Origin: Janthinobacterium agaricidamnosum NBRC 102515 = DSM 9628 | GTDB lineage: Bacteria > Pseudomonadota > Gammaproteobacteria > Burkholderiales > Burkholderiaceae_D | DNA length: 64,000 nt | Direction: 5' to 3' | Assembly: GCF_000723165.1 (NCBI RefSeq) | Contig: NZ_HG322949.1 | Span: 430,687 to 494,686 of the forward strand | Shown: positions 45,222-57,667 of the stretch, piece by piece | Numbering within the stretch: position 1 is the stretch's first letter | Layout: each line of letters begins with the position of its first letter | The notes under the pieces: generated by a model | Databases searched by the model: none | What the model was told of the DNA's origin: nothing | Seen by the model: only the letters and a program-made list of their open reading frames with translations | Translations under genes and position numbers: made by a program

Positions 45222-46400
45222 TCAATGGAAGGCGGCGATGCCCGTGATCGCCCTGCCGATGATCAAGGCATGCACATCGTGCGTGCCTTCGTAGGTATTC
45301 ACCACTTCCAGGTTGACCAAATGGCGGATCACGCCGAACTCGTCTGAAATGCCATTGCCGCCCATCATGTCGCGCGCCATGCGGGCGATCTCCAAAGCCT
45401 TGCCGCAACTGTTGCGTTTCATGATGGACGTGATTTCGACCGCCGCGCTGCCTTCATCCTTCATGCGTCCCAGACGCAAACAGCCTTGCAAGCCCAGTGT
45501 GATGTCGGTCAGCATGTCGGCCAGTTTCTTCTGGATCAGCTGGTTGGCGGCCAAGGGACGGCCGAATTGCACGCGGTCGAGGGTGTATTGGCGCGCTTTT
45601 TCATAACAATCCTCGGCTGCCCCCAAGGCGCCCCAGGCGATGCCGTAACGGGCGCTGTTCAGGCAGGTGAACGGGCCTTTCAAGCCGCGCACGTCGGGGA
45701 AGGCGTTTTCTTCCGGGCAAAAAACCTCATCCATGACGATTTCGCCGGTGATGCTGGTGCGCAAGCCGACCTTGCCGTGGATTTCAGGCGCGCTTAAACC
45801 TTTCCAGCCTTTTTCCAGCACGAAACCGCGGATCGCGCCTTCGTCATCCTTGGCCCACACCACGAACACGTCGGCGATCGGGCTGTTGGTGATCCACATC
45901 TTGGCGCCGCTCAGGCTGTAGCCGCCCGGCACCTTTTTAGCGCGCGTCACCATGCTGCCGGGATCGGAACCGTGGTTCGGCTCGGTCAGGCCGAAGCAGC
46001 CTATCCATGCGCCGCTCGCCAGCTTCGGCAAGTATTTTTGCTTGGTCGCTTGATTGCCGAAGGCATGGATCGGCACCATCACCAGCGACGATTGCACGCT
46101 CATCATCGAACGGTAGCCGGAATCGATGCGCTCCACTTCGCGCGCCGCCAGGCCGTAGCACACATAGTTCAGGCCGGCGCCGCCGTACGCTTCCGGGATG
46201 GTGCTGCCCAGCAAACCCAGTTCGCCCATTTCGCGGAAGATCGACGCATCGGTGCGCGCGTGGCGGAACGATTCCAGCACGCGCGGCGCCAGGCTGCCCT
46301 GGCAATAATCGCGCGCCGCTGCGCGCACCGCGCGTTCATCGGCAGTCAGTTGTTCGTCGAGTAATAAGGGGGATTGCCAGTCGAAAACGGTTTTGCTCAT
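45222..46400 (-). CDS. gcdH: Glutaryl-CoA dehydrogenase
   Basis: 392 residues of the acyl-CoA dehydrogenase family, with GcdH signatures: [20 protein letters not shown] near 136, [16 protein letters not shown] near 168, [20 protein letters not shown] near 246 and the catalytic glutamate in [15 protein letters not shown] near 370. It oxidises and decarboxylates glutaryl-CoA to crotonyl-CoA in lysine and tryptophan breakdown. It diverges from a LysR gene that likely regulates it. Confidence 0.94.
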   Translation of the reverse strand: MSKTVFDWQSPLLLDEQLTADERAVRAAARDYCQGSLAPRVLESFRHARTDASIFREMGELGLLGSTIPEAYGGAGLNYVCYGLAAREVERIDSGYRSMMSVQSSLVMVPIHAFGNQATKQKYLPKLASGAWIGCFGLTEPNHGSDPGSMVTRAKKVPGGYSLSGAKMWITNSPIADVFVVWAKDDEGAIRGFVLEKGWKGLSAPEIHGKVGLRTSITGEIVMDEVFCPEENAFPDVRGLKGPFTCLNSARYGIAWGALGAAEDCYEKARQYTLDRVQFGRPLAANQLIQKKLADMLTDITLGLQGCLRLGRMKDEGSAAVEITSIMKRNSCGKALEIARMARDMMGGNGISDEFGVIRHLVNLEVVNTYEGTHDVHALIIGRAITGIAAFH

Positions 46401-46480
46401 GATGGTGTCGGTCGCTACATTGAATGTGGCTCATATTAGGTTTTCGGCATACCTTGCGCAAACGATTTATTTGCACCCAG

Positions 46481-46499
46481 ATATGCATATAAAGCATAT
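46481..46499. promoter_or_regulatory. LysR-type dyad between gcdH and lysR
   Basis: ATATGC (46481-46486), 7 bases, GCATAT (46494-46499): a palindrome with the T-N11-A form of LysR sites, in the 141-base divergent gap. A likely operator of the adjacent regulator. Confidence 0.45.
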
Positions 46500-46541
46500 C
46501 TTGCGGCATACTCGGTGCTTCCCACGCTACCGTTCCCCACG

Positions 46542-47480
46542 ATGACACGCAAAATCCCGATGCTGCAGGCGCTGCACTGTTTCGAGGCGGCGGCGCGCCA
46601 TCAAAGTTATACCCACGCGGCGCGCGAATTGTCGCTGACGCAGAGCGCCGTATCGCGCCAGATTTCGTCGCTGGAAGCCTTTCTTGGAGTGCAACTGTTT
46701 CAGCGCACCCGGCATGGCGTGCTGCTGACGCCGCCCGGCGCCGCGTATGCGCGCCAAATCGCGGCCCGGCTCGACGGCCTGGAACGCGACACGCTCGATG
46801 CGATGGCGCGCCAGGGCGGCGGCGCGGCGTTGCGCCTCGCGTCGGTGCCGACCTTCGCCACCCGCTGGCTGATGCCGCGCCTGTCCGGGCTGGCACTGGA
46901 ACATCCGGACATCACCGTGCATATCGACGCCTTCACCCGGCCTTTCATGTTCGCCGACACCGAGTACGACGCCGCGCTGTACGCCGGCACGCCGGAGCAG
47001 CTGGCCAAATGGCCGGGCACCCGGACCGCGCTGTTGATGATGGAAGATATCGTGCCGGTGGCCAGCCCGCGCCTGCTGGCCGGGCGTGCCGGCTGGCGGC
47101 CGGGGGAGATCGCCGCCTTGCCGCTGTTACAGCAAAGCACGCGCCCGGAAGCGTGGCGCCAATGGTTCGACGCGATGCAAGTCGGCGCCGAGCTGGCGCT
47201 GCACGGCCCGCGCTACGAATTATTCTCGATGCTGGCGATGGCCGCCGCCCAGGGGCTGGGCGTGGCGCTGCTGCCGCGCATGTTGGTCGAAGCGGAGCTG
47301 GCGCGCGGCGAGCTGGCCATCGTCTGCGACCGGCCGCTGCGCGGCCAGCGGGCGTATTATCTGATCACGCCCGAGGCGGTCCAGGAAAAAGCCGCGGTGA
47401 CCCAATTTCGGCTGTGGCTGCAACAGCAAGGCATGCACAATGGCGGCGACGTTCAGCGCACCGCCGACGCATCGAAGTGA
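46542..47480 (+). CDS. LysR-type regulator (GcvA-like), probable regulator of gcdH
   Basis: 312 residues from the ATG at 46542 (a GTG at 46515 is possible). Helix-turn-helix LQALHCFEAAARHQSYTHAA, then ELSLTQSAVSRQISSLEAFL; substrate-binding domain of the GcvA type (SVPTFATRWLMPRLSGLALE, then HPDITVHI). Divergent from gcdH, as in known gcdR-gcdH pairs. The last 28 bases overlap the convergent VOC gene. Confidence 0.87.
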   Translation: MTRKIPMLQALHCFEAAARHQSYTHAARELSLTQSAVSRQISSLEAFLGVQLFQRTRHGVLLTPPGAAYARQIAARLDGLERDTLDAMARQGGGAALRLASVPTFATRWLMPRLSGLALEHPDITVHIDAFTRPFMFADTEYDAALYAGTPEQLAKWPGTRTALLMMEDIVPVASPRLLAGRAGWRPGEIAALPLLQQSTRPEAWRQWFDAMQVGAELALHGPRYELFSMLAMAAAQGLGVALLPRMLVEAELARGELAIVCDRPLRGQRAYYLITPEAVQEKAAVTQFRLWLQQQGMHNGGDVQRTADASK

Positions 47481-47818
47481 GGATTGTCGATCAATCCCAG
47501 CTGGTTGCCGAACGGGTCCAGCAATTCCACCGTGCGGATGCCGTCGCCGACGTCGGTGAGCGGGTGGTGCAGCGTCGCGCCCAGCGCCAGGATGCGGACC
47601 ACCTCCTGTTCGATGCCGTCGACGCCCCAGTAGGCGATGCTGCCCTGCGTGCCCGGCTCGCCGCCCGGCAGCAGGCCGAGTTCAAAACCGCCGATCGCAA
47701 AACCGACATAAAACGGCTGGTCGAAATATGGCGCGCAGCCGAACACGTCGGCATACCACGCCTTCGCTTGCGCCAGGTCGGCAACCGGGTAGGTAACGGT
47801 GCGTAATCCCTTGATCAT
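47453..47818 (-). CDS. VOC (glyoxalase/bleomycin-resistance fold) family protein
   Basis: 121 residues. The beta-alpha-beta-beta-beta module is seen twice: IKGLRTVTYPVADLAQAKAW with FELGLLPGG, and YWGVDGIEQEVVRILALGA with VELLDPFGNQLGLI. The metal-site Glu near the end (VELLDPFGN) is present. Substrate unknown. Its 3' end overlaps the convergent lysR by 28 bases. Confidence 0.82.
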   Translation of the reverse strand: MIKGLRTVTYPVADLAQAKAWYADVFGCAPYFDQPFYVGFAIGGFELGLLPGGEPGTQGSIAYWGVDGIEQEVVRILALGATLHHPLTDVGDGIRTVELLDPFGNQLGLIDNPHFDASAVR

Positions 47819-47953
47819 GCTGTGCTCCCCGTGATTGATAAAAGAATCATGTTGCCATAAAAGCCGGCCGCTACGTGGTCAACATGATAAAAAAGGCTGG
47901 CGGCGCCATTTTCAGGCGGGTTTCTCCCGCTTGCTGCTACCAAGCGGGGCTGA

Positions 47954-50653
<2,700 letters not shown>

Positions 50654-50686
50654 ATATGGTCGTATAAATTTTTTAGGCGCAAAACA

Positions 50687-51340
50687 ATGATCAAATCTAT
50701 AGCCGATAGTGTTTCATTCACGCGCCGCGGCGGCGCCTGGGGCTTGCTGCTGGCGCTGGCATTGATGCTGTCGGCTTGCGGTTTTCATTTGCGCGGCTCC
50801 GACGGCAGCTTCACGCTGCCGTTCGCGACGCTGTTCATCAACTTGCCGGATGCGTCGCCGCTGGCGATCGACTTCAAGCGCAATGTGCGCGCCAACGGCG
50901 GCACCGAGATCGTCAACGAGCAGAAACTGGCCGATGGCGTCATCGACGTGCTGGTCGATCCGGACAAGACCCGCACCAAGACGATCCTGTCGCTGAACAG
51001 CAATGGCCGGGTACGCGAATACCAGCTCGGTTATACGATCACGTTCCGCGTGGTCGACAAGAATGGCGTGCAATTGCTGGCGCCGACCAGCATCAGCCTG
51101 ACCCGTCCGATCACCTTCAACGAATCGCAGCTGCTGGCCAAGGAAACCGAGGAAGCGCTGCTGTACCGCGACATGAAGACCGACATGGTGCAGCAGATGC
51201 TGCGCCGTATCGCCGCCATCAAGCTGGCCAGGCCGGGCTTGTCGGTGGCGCCGGCGGCAACGTCGGCCGTGATTCCAGGCGTGAATCCGGCCGTGGTCCC
51301 GGCCCCGGCGCCGGTCTCGACGCCAGCGACCAGGCAATAA
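50687..51340 (+). CDS. lptE: LPS-assembly lipoprotein LptE
   Basis: 217 residues. Lipobox LMLSACGFHLRG near residue 30, then the LptE fold (LPFATLFINLP, RTILSLNSNGRVREYQLGY-like strands and SQLLAKETEEALLYRDMKTD). The plug partner of LptD. The C-terminal ~40 residues are Pro/Ala/Val-rich. It sits 33 bases after leuS and 13 before holA. Confidence 0.93.
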   Translation: MIKSIADSVSFTRRGGAWGLLLALALMLSACGFHLRGSDGSFTLPFATLFINLPDASPLAIDFKRNVRANGGTEIVNEQKLADGVIDVLVDPDKTRTKTILSLNSNGRVREYQLGYTITFRVVDKNGVQLLAPTSISLTRPITFNESQLLAKETEEALLYRDMKTDMVQQMLRRIAAIKLARPGLSVAPAATSAVIPGVNPAVVPAPAPVSTPATRQ

Positions 51341-51353
51341 GGCGGGACACGGC

Positions 51354-52370
51354 ATGCAATTGCGGGTAGACGCGCTGGACGGCCATTTGAGCAAGCCGCT
51401 GGCGCAACTGTATGTGATCACCAGCGACGAACATTTGCTGGCGCTGGAAGCGGCCGACAAGATCCGCCGCACGGCCCGCGCGCAAGGTTTTTCCGAGCGC
51501 GAGGTATTGTCGGTCGAGCGCAATTTCAAGTGGGGCGAGCTGCTGGCCGCCAACCAGGAACTGTCGCTGTTCGGCGACAAGAAGCTGATCGAGCTGCGCA
51601 TCCCGAGCGGCAAGCCGGGCAAGGATGGCGGCGCGGCGCTGCAAAGCTACGCCAGGGACCTGAGTCCGGACAACCTGACCCTGATCACGCTGCCGAAGCT
51701 GGACTGGCAGACGCAAAAGGCGGCCTGGGTGGCCAGCCTGCAGCAAGCGGCCGTGTATATCGACATTCCACAAGTCGAGCGGCCGCAATTGCCGAACTGG
51801 ATCGGTGGCAGGCTGGCGGCGCAGGGGCAAAGCGCGGACCGGGCCAGCATCGATTTCATCGCCGAGCGGGTCGAGGGCAACCTGCTGGCGGCGCACCAGG
51901 AAATCCAGAAACTGGGCTTGCTGCACGAGCCGGGCAAGCTGACCTACGAACAGGTGCAGGACGCGGTGCTGAACGTGGCGCGCTACGACGTGTTCAAGCT
52001 CAGCGAAGCGATGCTGGCCGGCGATCCGGCGCGGCTGGTGCGCATGCTCGAAGGCTTGAAGGGCGAGGGCGAGGCCTTGCCGCTGGTATTGTGGGCGGTC
52101 TCGGAAGAAATCCGCACGCTGTTAAAATTGAAGGCCGGCATGGCGCAGGGCCGGCCGCTGGGCGCGCTGCTGAAAGAGCACCGCATCTGGGGGCCGCGCG
52201 AACGCATGATGGAACCGGCGCTGCGGCGCATCGCGCTGCCGGTGCTGGAAGCGGCGCTGCAGCAGGCCGCGCAGGTGGACAAGATGATCAAGGGACTGCG
52301 CGCCAGGGCTTACGCCGGTGACGCCTGGGACGCGATGCTGCAACTGGCGTTGAAAGTGGCGCGCGGCTGA
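51354..52370 (+). CDS. holA: DNA polymerase III subunit delta
   Basis: 338 residues. The HolA pattern is seen: PLAQLYVITSDEHLLALEAA near 18, KWGELLAANQELSLFGDKKL near 60, ARYDVFKLSEAMLAGD near 205 and a final helical collar domain. Part of the clamp loader; it opens the beta sliding clamp. Last gene of the leuS-lptE-holA group; proA follows after 67 bases. Confidence 0.93.
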   Translation: MQLRVDALDGHLSKPLAQLYVITSDEHLLALEAADKIRRTARAQGFSEREVLSVERNFKWGELLAANQELSLFGDKKLIELRIPSGKPGKDGGAALQSYARDLSPDNLTLITLPKLDWQTQKAAWVASLQQAAVYIDIPQVERPQLPNWIGGRLAAQGQSADRASIDFIAERVEGNLLAAHQEIQKLGLLHEPGKLTYEQVQDAVLNVARYDVFKLSEAMLAGDPARLVRMLEGLKGEGEALPLVLWAVSEEIRTLLKLKAGMAQGRPLGALLKEHRIWGPRERMMEPALRRIALPVLEAALQQAAQVDKMIKGLRARAYAGDAWDAMLQLALKVARG

Positions 52371-52437
52371 CAGGCTGACAGGCTAATCGGCTGCAGGAAC
52401 CGGTACAACAATCGGATTGAAGACAAACGGGATGGTC

Positions 52438-53703
52438 ATGGATATCAAGCATTACATGGAACAGGTCGGCCAGCGGGCGCGCAAGGCGTCGCGCGCCATG
52501 GCCAGGGCCGACAGCGCCACGCGCAACCGCGCGCTGTCGCTGATCGCCGACGCGATCGTGCGCGACAGCGAAGCGCTGCGCGAGGCCAACCGGCTCGACC
52601 TGGACGCGGCGCGCGCCGCCGGCCTGGCGCCGGCGCTGCTGGACCGTTTGACGCTGTCCGATGGCGCCATCGCCACCATGGTCGAAGGCTTGCGCCAGAT
52701 TGTCGCGCTGCCCGATCCGGTCGGCGAGATTTCCGGCCTCAAATTCCGGCCGTCCGGCATCCAGGTCGGCCAGATGCGGGTGCCGCTGGGCGTGATCGGC
52801 ATCATTTACGAAGCCCGCCCGAACGTCACGGTCGACGCGGCCGGCCTGTGCATCAAGAGCGGCAACGCGACCATCCTGCGCGGCGGTTCGGAAGCGATTC
52901 ATTGCAACCGCGCGCTGGCCAGGCTGGTCAAGCAAGGCTTGCTGGAAGCCGGCTTGCCGGAAGACGGCGTGCAAGTGATCGACACCACCGACCGCGCCGC
53001 CGTCGGTGCGCTGATCACCATGCCGCAATACGTCGACGTGATCGTGCCGCGCGGCGGCAAGGGCCTGATAGCGCGCCTGATGGAAGAAGCCACGGTGCCG
53101 ATGATCAAGCACCTGGACGGCATTTGCCACGTGTATATCGACGGCCAGGCCGACATCCAGAAGGCGCTGGACATCGCCTTCAACGCCAAGTGCCAGCGCT
53201 ACAGCCCGTGCAACACCATGGAAACCCTGCTGGTGGCGCGGTCGATCGCGCCGCAGGTGCTGCCGCGGCTGGCCGAGTTGTATGCGGCCAAACAGGTCGA
53301 ATTGCGCGGCGACGCCGAAACGCTGCAACTGCTGGCAGGCTATCCGCACCTGGCCGCCGCCACCGAGGAAGACTGGTCCACCGAATACCTGGCGGCGATC
53401 CTGTCGGTCAAGGTGGTGGCCGGCATCGACGAGGCGATGGACCATATCGACCGCTATTCGTCGAAGCATACGGAAGCCATCGTCACCGAGAATTACAGCG
53501 AGGCGATGCGCTTCCTGCGCGAAGTCGATTCGGCGTCGGTGATGGTGAATGCCTCGACCCGCTTCGCCGACGGTTTCGAATATGGCTTGGGCGCCGAGAT
53601 CGGCATCTCGAACGACAAATTGCACGCGCGCGGTCCGGTCGGGCTGGAAGGACTGACGTCGCTGAAATACGTGGTGTTCGGCCACGGCGAAGTGCGCAGC
53701 TGA
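52438..53703 (+). CDS. proA: Gamma-glutamyl phosphate reductase
   Basis: 421 residues from the ATG at 52438 (an ATG two codons earlier and a TTG at 52417 are also in frame). Aldehyde-dehydrogenase fold with catalytic cysteine in [12 protein letters not shown] near 258, the NAD(P) segment [20 protein letters not shown] near 115 and [20 protein letters not shown] near 370. Second step of proline synthesis. proB is not in the window. Confidence 0.95.
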   Translation: MDIKHYMEQVGQRARKASRAMARADSATRNRALSLIADAIVRDSEALREANRLDLDAARAAGLAPALLDRLTLSDGAIATMVEGLRQIVALPDPVGEISGLKFRPSGIQVGQMRVPLGVIGIIYEARPNVTVDAAGLCIKSGNATILRGGSEAIHCNRALARLVKQGLLEAGLPEDGVQVIDTTDRAAVGALITMPQYVDVIVPRGGKGLIARLMEEATVPMIKHLDGICHVYIDGQADIQKALDIAFNAKCQRYSPCNTMETLLVARSIAPQVLPRLAELYAAKQVELRGDAETLQLLAGYPHLAAATEEDWSTEYLAAILSVKVVAGIDEAMDHIDRYSSKHTEAIVTENYSEAMRFLREVDSASVMVNASTRFADGFEYGLGAEIGISNDKLHARGPVGLEGLTSLKYVVFGHGEVRS

Positions 53704-53726
53704 GTTTTCAAGTATGCGTTGTTACC

Positions 53727-53746
53727 GGACGGCGCCAGCGCCGTCC
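53727..53746 (+). terminator. GC hairpin after proA
   Basis: GGACGGCGC (53727-53735) and GCGCCGTCC (53738-53746) with almost no loop; no U-tract. It may reduce read-through into the next gene or stabilise the proA transcript end. Confidence 0.4.
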
Positions 53747-53799
53747 GCCATCACCGTTAAGGCCCACCCCATGTCTTCATCCAACACCACAGGAACCCC

Positions 53800-54231
53800 A
53801 TGCTCTGGATTAAAGCACTGCACATCGTTTTCATCACCTCCTGGTTTGCCGGCCTGTTTTATTTGCCGCGCATCTTCGTCAACCTGGCCCAGGAAAAAGA
53901 AACCGTGGCCACCGAACGGCTGCTGCTGATGGCGCGCAAGCTGTACCGCTTCATGAGCATCCTCGCCTTGCCGGCGCTGGTGTTCGGCCTGATCCTGCTG
54001 TGGATGCAATACGGCGGCGGCGAGGGCGGCATGAAGATGCCGGGCTGGATGCACGCCAAGCTGACCTTCGTGGTCCTGGTGCTCGGCTATCACCACGCCT
54101 GCGGCGCAATCCTGCGCAAGTTTGAAAAGAATATCAACCAGCGCAGCCATGTCTGGTACCGCTGGTTCAATGAGGTGCCGGTGCTGCTGTTGCTGGCGGT
54201 GGTGGTGCTGGTCGTGGTCAAGCCTTTTTAA
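53800..54231 (+). CDS. hemJ: HemJ/CopD-like membrane protein (probable protoporphyrinogen oxidase HemJ)
   Basis: 143 residues, four membrane segments. The N-terminus LWIKALHIVFITSWFAGLFY and LPRIFVNLAQ is the UPF0093/HemJ signature, with the family histidine in ALH; MHAKLTFVVLVLGYHH and VPVLLLLAVVVLVVV follow. HemJ oxidises protoporphyrinogen IX in heme synthesis in many bacteria lacking HemY/HemG. Size and motif fit; no other heme gene is nearby to support it. Confidence 0.8.
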   Translation: MLWIKALHIVFITSWFAGLFYLPRIFVNLAQEKETVATERLLLMARKLYRFMSILALPALVFGLILLWMQYGGGEGGMKMPGWMHAKLTFVVLVLGYHHACGAILRKFEKNINQRSHVWYRWFNEVPVLLLLAVVVLVVVKPF

Positions 54232-54242
54232 GCGGGGATAAC

Positions 54243-54860
54243 ATGAGTAGCGCAAGCAAGGTGTGCCAATATTTTTTCGCGCCCCATTCGCCATGGACCT
54301 ACCTGGGCCATGCGCGTTTTGTCGCGCTGGCCAGGCAGCATGGCGTGCAGATCGATGTGCGGCCGTTCGACCTGGGCAAGGTGTTCAGCGTATCCGGCGG
54401 CTTGCCGCTGGCGAAACGCGCGCCGCAGCGCCAGGCTTACCGGCTGACGGAACTGGCGCGCTGGTCGGAGTTCTTGCAGATTCCGATCAACCTGCAGCCG
54501 AAGTTCTTTCCGGTCTCGCCGGACCTGGCGTCCAAGCTGATCCTGGCCACCCGCCTGGCGCTGGGCGTCGACGCATCGCTGAACCTGGCGCACGCCATCA
54601 TGCGCGGCCTGTGGCAAGAGGAGCGCAACATCGGCGATGAAGAAACCCTGATCCAGATCGCCAACAGCTGCGAGCTGGATGGCCGCATGCTGTTCAAGTC
54701 GTCGGAAACGGCCAGCGTGCAAGCGGAATACGACAGCAACACCGAAGCCGCCAGCGCCGCCAACGTGTTCGGCTCGCCGTGGTACGTGGTCGATGGCGAA
54801 GGCTACTGGGGCCAGGACCGGCTCGACTTCGTCGAGCGCGCATTTGTAAAAACAAAGTAA
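54243..54860 (+). CDS. 2-hydroxychromene-2-carboxylate isomerase / DsbA-fold protein
   Basis: 205 residues of the kappa-class GST (HCCA isomerase) family. The N-terminal active-site motif is FFAPHSPWTYLGHARF with its serine, in place of a CxxC; the middle helical domain spans about 60-150, and the C-terminal thioredoxin strand reads NVFGSPWYVVDGEGYWGQDR. It may isomerise an aromatic breakdown product or act as a glutathione-dependent enzyme. It lies 11 bases after hemJ. Its last codons run into an A-rich repeat. Confidence 0.83.
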   Translation: MSSASKVCQYFFAPHSPWTYLGHARFVALARQHGVQIDVRPFDLGKVFSVSGGLPLAKRAPQRQAYRLTELARWSEFLQIPINLQPKFFPVSPDLASKLILATRLALGVDASLNLAHAIMRGLWQEERNIGDEETLIQIANSCELDGRMLFKSSETASVQAEYDSNTEAASAANVFGSPWYVVDGEGYWGQDRLDFVERAFVKTK

Positions 54861-54902
54861 AAAAGTAATAAAAAAACAAAGAAAAAAGCAAAGTAAAAAA
54901 GT
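54847..54902. repeat. A-rich repeat at the 3' end of the isomerase gene
   Basis: CAAAGTAAAAAAGT occurs at 54853-54866 and 54889-54902, with a third imperfect copy between. The tract is about 80% A and spans the stop codon, out of keeping with the local composition. It looks like slippage-driven growth of a short motif. Confidence 0.7.
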
Positions 54903-54957
54903 TAGTTCTTCCAGCAGTAAACATCACGGCGTCCGCAGAAACCAGTGCGAGCGGTTC

Positions 54958-55018
54958 GCCATGGGTCCGAGAAGCGCAGCTGTACGTCGGTACAGCGAGC
55001 ATCGCCGGGCCCATGGCG
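54958..55018 (+). promoter_or_regulatory. 61-base two-part hairpin in the leader of the RNA methyltransferase gene
   Basis: Outer arms CGCCATGGGTCC (54958-54969) and GGGCCCATGGCG (55007-55018) pair with one T-G wobble. An inner perfect stem GCTGTAC/GTACAGC (54979-54985/54990-54996) has the 4-base loop GTCG. It ends 56 bases before the ATG and could be a leader RNA structure or dispersed repeat. Confidence 0.6.
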
Positions 55019-55074
55019 GATCGCGCAGCAGGTTTATGCGAACGCCCACCACCACAACGGATAAAAGGTACACC

Positions 55075-56277
55075 ATGGCTTCATATTTTTGCCCATGCCC
55101 GCGCGGCATGGAAGCGGCGCTGGCCGAGGAACTGGGCGAAATCGCCCAGCACAGCTCCACCATGAAGGTGCACAACCAAGTGCCGGGCGGAGTGCATTGC
55201 TCCGGCGACTTGAGCGACTCCTACCGCATCAACCTGCATTCGCGCATTGCGTCGCGCGTGCTGATGCGCATGGCCCATTCGGGCTACAAGACTGAAAACG
55301 ATATCTACGACCTGACCCTGGCGCAGCCTTGGGAAGACTGGTTCGGCGTGCACCACACGATCCGGGTCGACGTCACCGCCGTCAAGTCGCCGCTGCGCAG
55401 CCTCGAATTCACCACGCTGAAAATCAAGGATGCGATCTGCGACCGCTTCCGCGACCAGTTCAACCAGCGGCCGTCGGTCGACACCAGGACGCCGGACATG
55501 CGCATCGTCGGCTTCCTCGACGCGCACACCTTTACCGTGTACCTGGACACCTCCGGCGAAGCGCTGTTCAAGCGCGGCTGGCGCGAAGAAACCGGCGACG
55601 CGCCGTTGCGCGAAAACCTGGCCGCCGGCCTGTTGCGGGTGTCCGGCTGGAAGCCGGGCATGGTGCTGTTCGACCCGATGTGCGGCTCCGGCACCATCCT
55701 GGCCGAGGCGGCGCAAATGGTGCAGGGCATTCCGCCCGGCGCGCGGCGCCAGTTCGCCTTCGAACAATTCCACGACTTCGATCCGGCGCCGTGGAACGCG
55801 ATGAAAAACGCCATCAAGCCCAATCCATTGCCGAGCGAACCGACCATTTTCGGCAGCGATATTTCGGGCGACATGGTGGCCATGACGCGCCACAACCTGC
55901 GCTGCGCCGGCGTGATGTTCGACGTGCCGCTGAAACAGATCGAGGCGCAGGAAGTCAAGGCGCCGAGCGGCGTGGCCGGCATCATGCTGACCAATCCGCC
56001 GTACGGCGAACGGATCGGCGTGCGCGGCGACAGCACCCTGCCGGAAGATGAATTGGCGACCTCGTTCTATTCGGCACTGGGCACCACGCTGAAGCAGCGC
56101 TTTGCCGGCTGGACCGTGTTCCTGTTTACCGCCGACCTCGGTTTGCCGCGCCTGCTGCGCCTGAAAGAAGCGCGCAAGACGCCATTCTTCAATGGCGCGC
56201 TGGAATGCCGCTTGTTCCGTTTCGATATGGTGGCCGGCTACAACCGCCGCGAGGAAGCAAAGCCGAAAACAGTATGA
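55075..56277 (+). CDS. THUMP-domain class I SAM-dependent RNA methyltransferase (RlmL N-terminal type)
   Basis: 400 residues from the ATG at 55075; the frame extends to 54961 but this would lie across a hairpin and yields an odd Arg-rich start. THUMP domain in the first ~160 residues (FCPCPRGMEAALAEELGEI), then the methylase: PMCGSGTILAEAAQ near 201 (SAM loop) and the catalytic TNPPYGERIG near 305. It resembles the half of RlmL that methylates G2445 of 23S rRNA. The position is inferred from homology only. Confidence 0.88.
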   Translation: MASYFCPCPRGMEAALAEELGEIAQHSSTMKVHNQVPGGVHCSGDLSDSYRINLHSRIASRVLMRMAHSGYKTENDIYDLTLAQPWEDWFGVHHTIRVDVTAVKSPLRSLEFTTLKIKDAICDRFRDQFNQRPSVDTRTPDMRIVGFLDAHTFTVYLDTSGEALFKRGWREETGDAPLRENLAAGLLRVSGWKPGMVLFDPMCGSGTILAEAAQMVQGIPPGARRQFAFEQFHDFDPAPWNAMKNAIKPNPLPSEPTIFGSDISGDMVAMTRHNLRCAGVMFDVPLKQIEAQEVKAPSGVAGIMLTNPPYGERIGVRGDSTLPEDELATSFYSALGTTLKQRFAGWTVFLFTADLGLPRLLRLKEARKTPFFNGALECRLFRFDMVAGYNRREEAKPKTV

Positions 56278-56350
56278 TGTAGCTTCTTGATGTAGAGTTG
56301 GATGCAGTAAGGCGCGCACCATCCGGTGCGGGCCGCCTACCAGGATAATC

Positions 56351-57631
56351 ATGTTTCCCACGCCTCCGGCAAACTTGCCGCCCGATCCGGTCCAGCCGGT
56401 ACCGCCGCCACCGCCCAGCCACATGAAGCCGCTCAGCCGCGGCGCGCTGGCCACCATGCTGGCGGGTTTGGCGATGCTGGGGCCGTTTTCGATCGACACC
56501 TATTTGCCGGCGTTTTCTTCGATCCAGGCGTCGCTGCACGCCAGTCCGCTGGAAGTGCAGCAATCGCTGACGTTCTATATGCTGGCCTTCGCCGGCATGG
56601 TGCTGTGGCATGGCGCACTGGCCGACGCGTTCGGACGGCGCAACCTGATCCTGGTGTCGCTGGTGATGTTCGCGATCGGTTCCTTCGGCTGCGCCTCGGC
56701 GCACACAGTGCATTATTTGTGGGTGTTCCGCATCATGCAGGGCATCTCGGCCGGGGCCGGCGTGGTGATCGGCCGCGCCATCATCCGCGACCTGTATTCG
56801 GATGCGCCGGCGGCACGGCTGCTGTCGCTGGTGACGATGATCTTTTCGATCGCGCCGGCCATCGCGCCTATCATGGGCGGCTGGATCGTCAAGCTGCTGG
56901 ACTGGCGCTCGATCTTCCTGTTCCTCGTCATCTATACCGTGATCCTGCTGGTGTTCTGCTACAAGCGGCTGCCGGAAACGCTGCCGCCTGAAAAGCGCCA
57001 GCCGTTCAATCCGCGCTTCCTGGCGTCCAGCTACAGCGAAATCCTGCGCTCGCCGCTGTTCCATATCAAGGCCGGCGTGGTGGCGCTCAATTTCGCCGGC
57101 CTGTTCCTGTTCGTCACGGCGGCGCCGGAAGTGCTGCCGAATCTGTTGCACCTTGAGCCGGACCAGTTCGGCTGGCTGTTCATTCCATCGGTGGCCGGGA
57201 TTTTCCTCGGCGCGCTGGTGGCCAACCGCATCGCCGGCAAGATGACCTTTGCGCGCCAGATCGCGATCGGCTTCATCTTCCTGATCGGCGCGTCGCTGGT
57301 CAATGTGCTGTACCACGCGTTCTTCCCGCCGGCCTTGCCGTGGAGCGTGGCGCCGATTTTCTTCTATACCTTCGGCATGTCGATCGTCGGCCCGGGCGCG
57401 ACGCTGCTGGCGCTCGACCTGTTCCCGCATATCCGCGGCACGGTGGCGTCGTGCCAGTCGTTCGCCGTGACCTTGCTGGGCGCGGTGGTGGCCGGGGTGA
57501 TCACGCCGCTGCTGTCGGGCTCGTTTCTCTGGCTGGCTTGCGGCCAGTTGGCGGCGACCGGCACGGCGCTGGTGCTGTGGCTGATTTCGCGGCGCTTCCG
57601 CAAGTACCTGCTGGGACCGGCGCACGGTTGA
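56351..57631 (+). CDS. MFS exporter, Bcr/CflA family
   Basis: 426 residues, 12 membrane segments. FSIDTYLPAFSSI near 48 is the Bcr/CflA hallmark; GALADAFGRRNLILVSLVMF near 88 is the MFS loop 2-3 motif. The first 25 residues are almost a pure proline run (PANLPPDPVQPVPPPPPS), an unusual soluble N-terminus. The family exports drugs, sulfonamides and cysteine-like compounds. CAGGA lies 4 bases before the ATG. Confidence 0.87.
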   Translation: MFPTPPANLPPDPVQPVPPPPPSHMKPLSRGALATMLAGLAMLGPFSIDTYLPAFSSIQASLHASPLEVQQSLTFYMLAFAGMVLWHGALADAFGRRNLILVSLVMFAIGSFGCASAHTVHYLWVFRIMQGISAGAGVVIGRAIIRDLYSDAPAARLLSLVTMIFSIAPAIAPIMGGWIVKLLDWRSIFLFLVIYTVILLVFCYKRLPETLPPEKRQPFNPRFLASSYSEILRSPLFHIKAGVVALNFAGLFLFVTAAPEVLPNLLHLEPDQFGWLFIPSVAGIFLGALVANRIAGKMTFARQIAIGFIFLIGASLVNVLYHAFFPPALPWSVAPIFFYTFGMSIVGPGATLLALDLFPHIRGTVASCQSFAVTLLGAVVAGVITPLLSGSFLWLACGQLAATGTALVLWLISRRFRKYLLGPAHG

Positions 57632-57667
57632 CGGCCTGGTGTACCGGTCAGTAACAACGATGAAGCA

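Noticed and set aside
54961..55074. Upstream extension of the RNA methyltransferase
   Set aside because: It would start inside the hairpin and add an Arg-rich segment; MASYFCPCPRG at 55075 is the family start.
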